Source: Palsa-459 sp963841965 (GTDB taxonomy: Bacteria; Actinomycetota; Acidimicrobiia; Acidimicrobiales; RAAP-2). From it: a stretch of DNA of 17,644 nt. The stretch lies in the NCBI GenBank assembly GCA_963841965.1, contig CAWJES010000009.1:1-17644 (forward strand). Direction: 5' to 3'. Under the pieces are notes generated by a model, which was not told where the DNA came from, ran no database searches, and saw nothing but the letters and a program-made list of their open reading frames with translations. This document shows, piece after piece, positions 8,840 to 15,615 of the stretch (positions are counted from its first letter, which is position 1; each line of letters starts with the position of its first letter). A program made the translations under genes and the position numbers.

Positions 8840-9471
8840 CACTCGATGGTACCGACCGGGATCGCCCCGGGCCGGCGACGCCGGCCCGGGGGCAGACCTG
8901 GTTCTGCTTGGAGGATTCGATCTCGAGCTCCAGCGTCACCTTGTTTCCAACGACGATCGCCCCGTTCTCGAGGGATCCGTTGAAGCTGACGTCGAAGTCG
9001 CGACGATCGATCGTCGCGGTGGCCTCGAATCCAGCGACAGTCGTGTTCGGTGCGAGACCGGGATTCGTGCCCAGGTACTCGAGATCGAACACCACTTCCT
9101 TGGTGATGCCGCGGATCGTGAGGTCCGTGACCAACTCGAAGTCCTGTCCGCCCTTCGCGGTGATCTTCTTCGAGACGAGCGTCAGGCTCCGGGTGGTTCT
9201 CAAAGTCGAGGAAGTCCGGGGACTTGAGGTGCGCGTCGCGCTGCTCCTGGTTCGTCGTGATGCTCGCGGCCTTGACGGTCGCGGTGACGCTGGAGGCCTC
9301 GGGAGTGTCGCCGATCACGATCGTTCCTTCGAATTCCGTGAACAGCCCACGGACCTTCGAGGCGACGAGGTGGCGGGCGACGAATCCGATCGTCGAGTGG
9401 ATCGGGTCAACCGTGTAGGTGCCCGGAGCCGGGAGGCTCGTGTCTGCTGATACGTCCTGTGTGGTTGTCAT
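8839..9471 (-). CDS. YceI-family lipocalin-like polyisoprenoid-binding protein, frameshifted
   Basis: YceI proteins form a lipocalin-like barrel that binds long isoprenoid chains. Visible motifs are YTVDPIHSTIGFVARHL (19-35), HLKSPDFLDFENHP (81-94), then, after a one-base insertion near 9185-9191, TLVSKKI, DLTIRGITKEVVFDLEYLG (about 116-134), a RRDFDVSF strand and LELEIESSK. No signal peptide is present, so this is the cytoplasmic form. The family consensus ends near SSKQ (about residue 189), but no stop follows there. A second indel within the palindrome at 8865-8891 would return the reading to the start frame and end it at 8841-8839 with 210 aa; otherwise it would run on in Arg-rich sequence to 8694. 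The start is firm because AAAGGAG lies 9 nt upstream. It diverges from a MarR gene that probably represses it. Confidence 0.85.
   Translation of the reverse strand: MTTTQDVSADTSLPAPGTYTVDPIHSTIGFVARHLVASKVRGLFTEFEGTIVIGDTPEASSVTATVKAASITTNQEQRDAHLKSPDFLDFENHPEPDARLEEDHREGRTGLRVGHGPHDPRHHQGSGVRSRVPGHESRSRTEHDCRWIRGHRDDRSSRLRRQLQRIPRERGDRRWKQGDAGARDRILQAEPGLPPGRRRRPGAIPVGTIE
8865..8891. repeat. 27-bp perfect GC-only palindrome (hairpin)
   Basis: Two 13-nt arms, CCCCGGGCCGGCG and its exact complement, surround a single A at 8878. As RNA this would fold into a very stable 12-bp hairpin with a GAC loop. It sits after the conserved end of YceI and just before the small membrane-protein ATG. No T-run follows on either strand, so it is not a classical intrinsic terminator. 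It may attenuate or stabilise the message, and it is also a place where sequencing indels are likely. Confidence 0.7.
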
Positions 9472-9480
9472 GTTGCTCTG

Positions 9481-9487
9481 CTCCTTT
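9481..9487 (-). promoter_or_regulatory. Ribosome binding site of yceI
   Basis: Read on the minus strand this is AAAGGAG, 9 nt before the ATG at 9471. It is one of the two strongest ribosome sites in the window and fixes the yceI start. Confidence 0.8.
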
Positions 9488-9503
9488 GGAGGGGTACGAA
9501 CAC

Positions 9504-9533
9504 ACTATAGTTGCTGCTACAATTATTGTGCAA
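9504..9533 (-). promoter_or_regulatory. Predicted yceI promoter
   Basis: On the minus strand TTGCAC (9533-9528) and TATAGT (9509-9504) are 18 nt apart and match the -35 and -10 consensus well. Transcription would start near 9497, giving a leader of about 25 nt with the strong ribosome site. The AT content is far above the surroundings. Confidence 0.6.
9511..9533. promoter_or_regulatory. Candidate MarR operator between yceI and marR
   Basis: TTGC at 9511-9514 and GCAA at 9530-9533 bracket the palindrome ACAAT-T-ATTGT (9519-9529). The element covers the -35 box and spacer of the predicted yceI promoter. It also overlaps a weaker forward promoter for marR (TTGCTG at 9511, TAGATA at 9535, 18-nt spacing). 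MarR dimers usually bind such 20-odd-bp inverted repeats and often repress a divergent gene and themselves. The site is inferred from position and symmetry. Confidence 0.5.
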
Positions 9534-9577
9534 GTAGATATTGAGTGGAAAGATATTGGCACAACCCCGATTTGATC

Positions 9578-9582
9578 AGGAG
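9578..9582 (+). promoter_or_regulatory. Ribosome binding site of the MarR gene
   Basis: AGGAG lies 10 nt before the GTG at 9593 but 19 nt before the first in-frame ATG (9602). It therefore favours the GTG start. Confidence 0.55.
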
Positions 9583-9592
9583 TTTTGGTACC

Positions 9593-10088
9593 GTGACCGA
9601 CATGACGACGCAGGTGACCGAGATTGGAGCGTGCCCAAGCTCCGATGATCGCCTCGTACTCTTCGGCCTCCTCCTCGAGACCAACGCCAGGCTCCAGCGG
9701 CAGCTCGAGCGCCGCGTTGGAGACCGCGACCGGGCTCCCGCTCCCCTGGTTCGACGTCCTGCTTCGGGTCCAGAGAGCCGAGACGGGCTTTCTCACCATG
9801 TCCGCTCTCGCGGATCAGACCGTCTACTCCACGGGCGGGACGACGCGCCTGATCGATCGAATGGTCGCCAAGGGGCTGGTCGAGCGCTCCCACTGTCCGA
9901 GCGACCGCCGGTCCATCCACGTCAGCATCACGCCCCTGGGCAAGGATGCCCTCGACGGGGCGCTGACCGCCCACATCGAGCACGTCGAGACCTTCTTCGC
10001 CTCGAAGCTGACCCCCGGGGAGCGCGACGAGCTCAGCGCCACGCTCCGCAAGCTCAACGGTGGCCCTCCCGCCTGCTCCGGCAGTTAG
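9593..10088 (+). CDS. MarR-family transcriptional regulator, one frameshift
   Basis: A dimeric winged-helix DNA-binding regulator. The first 39 residues (to RLQRQLE) are in one frame. An extra base near 9710-9714 moves the rest, ALETATGLPLPWFDVLL onward, to the next. Corrected, it is 164 aa, normal for MarR. The N-terminal dimerisation helix is followed by the winged helix (about 66-120): TMSALADQTVYSTGGTTRLIDRMVAKGLVER with the recognition helix, then the wing CPSDRRSIHVSITPLG. A C-terminal dimerisation helix follows (about 125-155). Three cysteines (13, 101, 161) are present, but nothing shows they sense redox. The start is GTG at 9593, from ribosome-site spacing. It diverges from yceI across an AT-rich control region, so yceI is the likely target. 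Its TAG overlaps the TAA of the converging ileS. Confidence 0.88.
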
Positions 10089-13000
10089 CCGACCCTGCGC
10101 AGCCAGGCGGTGACCCCGACGCCGTCATCGAGGTCGAGCGAGGCTCCCCCGTCAGCAAGCGAACCGTCCTCGATCGCATCGGCGAGCACCTCGCGCCCGA
10201 CGAGCGAGCGCTCGTCATCGGAAAGGTCGATTCCTGCGAGCGACAGCACGATGTGGTCGGACACATCGAGCCCTCGCTCCTTGCGGAGATCCTGGACCTG
10301 ACGGACCAGCTCTCGAACGGTCCCACGCCTGCGCAGACCGTCGTCGAGGTCGAGATCCAGGGCGACCACATAGGCGCCGTCTCGCGAGACCGCGAATCCC
10401 GACTGGCTCTTGACCCTGAGCTCGACGTCCTCGGCGTCCAGGTGGAACTCCACGCCGTCGAGCAGGACGACGACCGGGGTGCCCGCCTCGAGGTCCTGTG
10501 CCACACGCGTCGCATCGAGCGCCGCCAGGGCTGGGCGAATCGACTTGGCACTCTCCCCGAAGCTTCGGTCCGAGTGTCCGGAAGTTCGCGGCGAGCTCGA
10601 AGGAGAGGACGTCGGACAATTCCGCGGAATAGTCGAGATCGTCGACATTGAGCTCGTCCTCGACGATCCCGGCGGGCGGGCGCGGCGTGCCCGGCGGCAG
10701 GAAGACGATCGCGCGGCGGAGCGGCTGACGGACCTTGATGCCCGCGTCGCCCCTCGAGGCCCTGCCCAGCGAGACGAGCTCGCGCGCGACGTCCATCCTG
10801 GTCTCGAGATCCTCGTCGCGGGCCTCGGGGGTGGCATCCGGCCACGCCGCAAGGTGGACCGAGTCCGCTTCGAGGGCATCCGTCAATGCTCGGAAGAGGT
10901 GATCGGCGAGGAACGGGCAAAGCGGCGCGAGCAGGACCGAGATCCTCGTCAGCACATCGTGGAGCGTCGCCTGGGCCGCCAGCGAGTCGGAGTGCGGGGC
11001 GGATGGGTCGGTGCGCCAGAAGCGCCGACGCGATCTGCGCACGTACCAGTTCGAGAGGTCGTCGACGAGCAGGCCGATCGCGGAGGCCGCCGGCAGCGGC
11101 TCGTACCCGTCGAGTGACGCGGTCGCCTGCGCCGTCGCGCTCTCGAGCCTCGAGAGGATCCAGCGATCAAGCTCGGAGCGGTCGGCGGGCCCGGGGATTG
11201 CCGGGTCGAGCGGGTCGAATCCGTTGAGCGACGCGTACGTCATGAAGAAGCTGAAGGTGTTCCAGAGCTTGACGAGCGTGTCGCGCATCGCCGAGTCGAT
11301 CGCGGCGAACGAGGTCCTCGTGGGCGTCCATGGCGAGCCTTGCGAGAACATCCACCAGCGCAGCGCGTCCGCCCCTCGGGTGTCGAGGATCTCCCAGGGG
11401 TCGAGGACGTTCCCCAGCGACTTGGACATCTTGCGGCCGTCCTCGTCGACGATGTGCCCGAGGCACAGGACGTGGCGGTAGGGCGTCGAGCCGAACACGA
11501 GCGTGTTGGCCGCAAGCAGCGAGTAGAACCAGCCGCGCGTCTGATCGATCGCCTCGCAGATGAAGTCCGCAGGGAACTTGAAGGCGAGCTCGGAACCCGC
11601 CACATGCGGATAGCCGACCTGGGCGGCCGGCATCGATCCGGAGTCGAACCAGGCGTCGATCACCGGCAGGACCCTCGTCGCGGTCGCACCGCACTGCGGA
11701 CAGTCGAAGGTCACCTCGTCGATCGCCGGACGGTGCGGGTCGACCGAGCTGACGTCTCGGCCACACAGCGCTGAAAGCTCGGCGCGCGATCCGATGCACG
11801 TGAGGTGGCCGGCGGTGCACCGCCACACGGGCAGCGGCGTGCCCCAGTAGCGATCCCGCGACAGGGCCCAGTCGACGTTGTTCTCGAGCCACTCCCCGAA
11901 CCGTCCGTCACGGATGTGCTCGGGATGCCAGTCGATCGTGTCGTTCTCCCGCAGCAGATCCTCTTTGTGGCTGCTCGTCCCCACGTACCAGCTGGGCTTG
12001 CCCCAGTAGATGAGGACGGACCAGCAGCGCCAGCAGTGCGGCAGGGAGTGCACGTAACGCTGGCGCGACAGGAGCAGACCCCGTCGCTCGAGCTCGTCGT
12101 TGATCGCATCATTCGACTCGCGCACCAACTGGCCCGCCAGCCACCCGATCGAGTCGGTGAACCGGCCGTCGGGCCCGACGGGATTGAGCGTGGCGAGGCC
12201 GTTCTCGCGACCAACCTGCCGGTCGATCTCCCCGAAGGCCGGGGCGAGGTGGACGATCCCGGTCCCCTCCTCCACCGTCACGTAGTCCGCTGAGACGACG
12301 ACCCCCGAGGTGCCATGCTCGATCGGGAGGTCGTCGAAGGGCCGGCGGTAGCGCAGACCCACGATGTCGGCACCCGGAACGATCGCGGCGACATCGGCTC
12401 CCTCGCCGAAGACCTGCTCGACGAGCTCCCTGGCGACGATCCGACCGCCGACGACCGCATAGAGCAGGTCGGGGTTGACCGCGGCGCCAACATTGCTCGG
12501 CAGCGTCCACGGTGTCGTGGTCCAGACCACGAGGTCGGTTGCCCCTGCCAGCGACGCGGGCACCGGCCCGTCGATCGGGAGCAGGACGTACGCCGACGGG
12601 TCCTCCTCGTCGTAGTAGACACCCGGCTGCCCGAGCTCGTGGCTGGACAGCGACGTCCCGCACCGCGGGCAGTACGGCAGGACCTTCAGCCCCTCGTAGA
12701 GGAGCCCCTTGTCGAACAGCTGCTTCAGGTACCACCACACGGACTCGACGTACTCCGGCGCGTAGGTCCGGTAGGCCGCGTCGAAGTCGACCCAGTAGCC
12801 GATCCTGCGTGTGAGGCGCTCGAAGTCGTCCACGTAGGCCTCGACGGACTCCCTGCAAAGCTCCGTGAACCTCGCGATTCCGATCTCGTCCTCGATCGCG
12901 CGCTTTCCCGAGATGCCGAGTCGCTTCTCGACCTCCACCTCGACGGGAAGCCCGTGCGTGTCCCACCCGGCCCGGCGTTCGACGTACCTGCCGCGCATCG

Positions 13001-13217
13001 TCTGGAACCGGCAGAACAGGTCCTTGTAGACCCGGGCCCAGACGTGGTGGAGACCGGGCTTGCCGTTCGCCGTCGGGGGACCCTCATAGAAGACCCAGGG
13101 CTCTGCTCCGGCTCGCTGCGTGACCGAGCGCTCGAACACCTGCTGATCAGCCCAGTGGGTGAGCACCTGCGTCTCGATCGACACGAAGTCGGGCTCTGGG
13201 CTGACAGGGCGGAACAC
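10085..13217 (-). CDS. ileS: Isoleucyl-tRNA synthetase, type 2 (IleS2), one frameshift near the C-terminus
   Basis: Charges tRNA-Ile with isoleucine. At about 1043 aa after correction it matches the long type-2 enzymes. Counting from the GTG at 13217, visible parts are the ATP signature in PPTANGKPGLHH (47-58), AGWDTHGLPVEVEVEK (83-98), zinc-type CPRC, the CP1 editing domain (WTTTPWTLPSN about 232-242; GTGIVHLAPAFGEID about 318-332), WALSRDRYWGTPLPVW, KMSKS (596-600) and the anticodon-binding C-terminus. The signature reads GLHH where the canonical enzyme has HxGH. An extra base near 10555-10562 shifts the last 160 residues, and conserved sequence resumes at GESAKSIRPALAAL. A GGAGG at 13227-13223 lies 5 nt before the GTG at 13217 and overlaps the other candidate GTG at 13223 (two residues longer), so I prefer 13217. 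No T-box leader is visible. Confidence 0.95.
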
Positions 13218-13222
13218 TGGCA

Positions 13223-13227
13223 CCTCC
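13223..13227 (-). promoter_or_regulatory. Ribosome binding site of ileS
   Basis: GGAGG on the minus strand, 5 nt before the GTG at 13217. It overlaps the first base of the alternative GTG at 13223, which argues against that start. Confidence 0.6.
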
Positions 13228-13284
13228 GTTGATGGTCGTCAGAGCCTACTGACACTCGCTGGCGCGCCCCGGACTTCGACCCCG

Positions 13285-13290
13285 TACCAT
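13285..13290 (+). promoter_or_regulatory. Predicted -10 box for a leaderless GNAT transcript
   Basis: TACCAT fits the TAnnnT -10 pattern common in actinobacteria. Its last T is 7 nt before the GTG at 13297, so transcription would begin at or next to the start codon. No ribosome site precedes that codon, which fits a leaderless message. Confidence 0.4.
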
Positions 13291-13296
13291 GCGCCG

Positions 13297-13800
13297 GTGG
13301 CCAGCGCGCTCACCGAGATCGGCGAGGAGCCTTTCGACTCACCGGGACCCCAGTCGATCGTCAGCAGCGCGCTCGACGAGCTCAACCGTCGGTACGGCAC
13401 GAACATGCGCGGGGCACACGACCTGCACGAGGGCGACTTCGACCCGCCCCGCGGGGCGTTCCTCGTGGCACGCCAGGACGGCCACCTCGCGGGAGGCGTC
13501 GGGCTTCGGCCGATCGTCGAGCCGGACCTTCGAACCGGTGAGGTCAAGCGGCTCTGGGTCCGGCCCGACCTCCGCCGACATGGCCTCGCGGTCGATCTCA
13601 TGGAGGCGATCGTGGCGGCTGCCGCAGCTCGTGGCTATGCGCACCTGTACCTCGAGACCGGACCCAGGCAGCCTGAGGCACGAGCCCTCTACGAGCGTCT
13701 CGAATGGGAGCAGGTCGATCACTATCCCCCCGGTGCCTTCACGCACGACACGGGCATCCGCTTCCATCTCAGCCTGGCTCTCAATCCCACGGCCGCATGA
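13297..13800 (+). CDS. GNAT-family N-acetyltransferase
   Basis: A 167-aa protein that should transfer an acetyl group from acetyl-CoA to an amine; the substrate is unknown. The acetyl-CoA-binding motif A is EVKRLWVRPDLRRHGLAVDL (82-101), with the RxxGxA-type pyrophosphate loop at RRHGLA. Motif B lies at YLETGPRQPEARALYERLEW (118-137). The protein is soluble with no signal peptide and is a single GNAT domain of normal size. The GTG at 13297 is the best start available: it has no ribosome site but lies 7 nt after a TAnnnT box. In-frame sequence further upstream would run into the ileS promoter region. It diverges from ileS with 79 nt between start codons and is separated from cydD by about 105 nt, so it is probably transcribed alone. 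Confidence 0.85.
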   Translation: MASALTEIGEEPFDSPGPQSIVSSALDELNRRYGTNMRGAHDLHEGDFDPPRGAFLVARQDGHLAGGVGLRPIVEPDLRTGEVKRLWVRPDLRRHGLAVDLMEAIVAAAAARGYAHLYLETGPRQPEARALYERLEWEQVDHYPPGAFTHDTGIRFHLSLALNPTAA

Positions 13801-13905
13801 GCCAAAAGACCCCTGCCATCAGGTGCTGATTGGACGTTGGACCCTACAAGAGGGCCGGTGCTCGGACCATGCTCTCCATGGACCAACGATCGAGGGAGAG
13901 GTCAC
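13801..13905 (+). promoter_or_regulatory. Intergenic region upstream of the cyd operon
   Basis: This 105-nt gap should hold the promoter of cydD-cydC-cydA. It contains a direct repeat TTGGAC-G-TTGGAC (13830-13842) and, at its right end, the ribosome site GGGAG (13894-13898), 7 nt before the GTG. I see no confident -10 box, no Rex-type TTGTGA/TCACAA site and no terminator for the GNAT gene. Confidence 0.4.
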
Positions 13906-15615
13906 GTGACAGACGGTGGGGCTGATGCCGTCGGGAACGGCACGGCGCGCGTCGATCGAGGGGGGCCGGTCGACGCGAGGCTCCTTCGATACACGAGGTC
14001 GACGCGCCGCTTCCTGAACCTGACGGTCGCGGTCGGTGTCGGCACCGCGGGCCTCCTGATCTGCCAGGCGTACCTGCTCGCCTCGATCATCGCCGGCGCC
14101 TTCGTCGACCACGAGGGTCTGGGGGATCTGCGCGGCAGGTTCATCGTGCTGGTCGCCGTCGTCGTGGCGCGATCGCTGCTCGCCTGGGCCACGGAGTGGG
14201 CGTCGAACCGTGCGTCAGCGACGGCGAAGTCCGAGCTGCGCCTCGCGCTCGTCGACCACATCGCGGCGCTCGGACCGGCCGCGGTCAACAAAGATCGTGC
14301 CGGCTCGGTCGCGGTCCTCGCGACCACCGGCATCGATGCGCTCGACGGCTACTTCTCGCGCTACCTGCCCCAGGTCTTCGTCGCGGTCATCGTCCCGGTG
14401 GCAGTCATCGCCGCGATCGCGCCCTTCGACTGGCTGAGTGCCCTCATCCTCATCGTGACCGTGCCGCTGATCCCCCTGTTCATGGCCCTCGTCGGCGCCT
14501 CCACCGCACAGCGGACCGCACGTCGTGCGGCGATTCTGGACCGGCTGGCCGGGCACTTCGTCGATGTGGTGTCGGGGCTCCCGACCTTGCGGATCTTCGG
14601 CCGTGCCAAGGCGCAGGCCCGCTCGATCGCCGAGTTCACTGATCGCTACCGGACGGCGACGATGTCGACGCTCCGGCTCGCATTCCTCTCCTCGCTCATC
14701 TTGGAGTTGCTCGCGACCGTCTCGGTGGCCCTCGTCGCCGTGACGGTCGGATTGCGGCTCCTCGCGGGCGGACTCGACCTGCAGACTGCCTTCTTCGTCC
14801 TGATCCTCGCCCCCGAGGCGTACATGCCCCTGCGCGCCCTCGGCGCGAGCTACCACGCGAGCGCGGACGGGATGCAGGCCGCCGATGAGGTCTTCGAGGT
14901 GCTGGCTCGCGCGCTCCCAGCGCGTGGGACGAGCACCGACGTGCCTGACGTCGCGAGCTCGCGGATCGAGGTCAACGGCCTCGAGGTCGTGTACCCGGGT
15001 CGGCGCTTGCCGGCACTGCGAGGCCTCACAGCCGAAATCGAACCCGGCGAGATCGTGGCGGTCACTGGGCCGAGCGGCTCAGGCAAGACGACCCTGCTGT
15101 CCGTGCTCCTGGGACTCAATGCACCCACGTGCGGATCCGTCACGGTCGGCGGCGTCGATCTCGCATCCCTCGACCCCGACGCCTGGCGGTCACAGGTCGC
15201 CTGGGTGCCCCAGCACCCCCATCTGTTCGCTGGCACCCTCGCGGAGAACGTCCGGCTGGGCGCTCCCGGCGCGACGGATGCCGCGGTCCGCGCAGCGATC
15301 GCTGCCGCAGGACTCACCTCGGTGGTCGCATCGCTGAGCGAGGGGATCGATACCGTCCTCGGCGCGGACGGCGCAGGACTGTCCGTCGGCGAGCGCCAGC
15401 GAATCGCCCTCGCGCGTGCATTCATCCGCGACGCTCCGCTCCTCCTGCTCGACGAGCCGACGGCCAACCTCGACGGCGCGACGGAGCGGGAAGTCCTCGA
15501 TGCGGTCCTCGCGCTCATGGCCGACCGCACCGTGATCCTGGTGGCGCACCGACCCTCCCTCGTGGCCGTCGCCGATCGGGTCATCGAGCTGGAACCCGCG
15601 CTGGTGGCGCCATGA
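13906..15615 (+). CDS. cydD: Thiol reductant ABC exporter subunit CydD
   Basis: One half of the heterodimeric CydDC exporter needed to assemble cytochrome bd oxidase. In E. coli, CydDC moves cysteine and glutathione outward, and a haem-linked role is also reported. The 569-aa protein has an N-terminal membrane domain with about six helices (clear ones near 40-65, 77-96, 156-175, 178-198, 257-285, 294-305). The ATPase domain follows, with Walker A GPSGSGKT (388-395), Q-loop Gln436, signature LSVGE (492-496), Walker B LLLLDEP (512-518) and H-loop His548. The LSVG-type signature distinguishes CydD from CydC, which has LSGGQ here. The GTG start at 13906 has GGGAG 7 nt upstream, and upstream in-frame codons show no conservation. 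It overlaps cydC by ATGA. The reading frame is intact. Confidence 0.93.
   Translation: MTDGGADAVGNGTARVDRGGPVDARLLRYTRSTRRFLNLTVAVGVGTAGLLICQAYLLASIIAGAFVDHEGLGDLRGRFIVLVAVVVARSLLAWATEWASNRASATAKSELRLALVDHIAALGPAAVNKDRAGSVAVLATTGIDALDGYFSRYLPQVFVAVIVPVAVIAAIAPFDWLSALILIVTVPLIPLFMALVGASTAQRTARRAAILDRLAGHFVDVVSGLPTLRIFGRAKAQARSIAEFTDRYRTATMSTLRLAFLSSLILELLATVSVALVAVTVGLRLLAGGLDLQTAFFVLILAPEAYMPLRALGASYHASADGMQAADEVFEVLARALPARGTSTDVPDVASSRIEVNGLEVVYPGRRLPALRGLTAEIEPGEIVAVTGPSGSGKTTLLSVLLGLNAPTCGSVTVGGVDLASLDPDAWRSQVAWVPQHPHLFAGTLAENVRLGAPGATDAAVRAAIAAAGLTSVVASLSEGIDTVLGADGAGLSVGERQRIALARAFIRDAPLLLLDEPTANLDGATEREVLDAVLALMADRTVILVAHRPSLVAVADRVIELEPALVAP

Noticed and set aside
13218..13296. T-box riboswitch upstream of ileS
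   Set aside because: Actinobacterial ileS genes often have one, but the gap to the divergent GNAT gene is under 80 nt and I find no T-box core sequence on the minus strand.
13801..13905. Rex or other redox operator before cydD
   Set aside because: I looked for TTGTGA-type inverted repeats and FNR/CRP-like half-sites and found none convincing.
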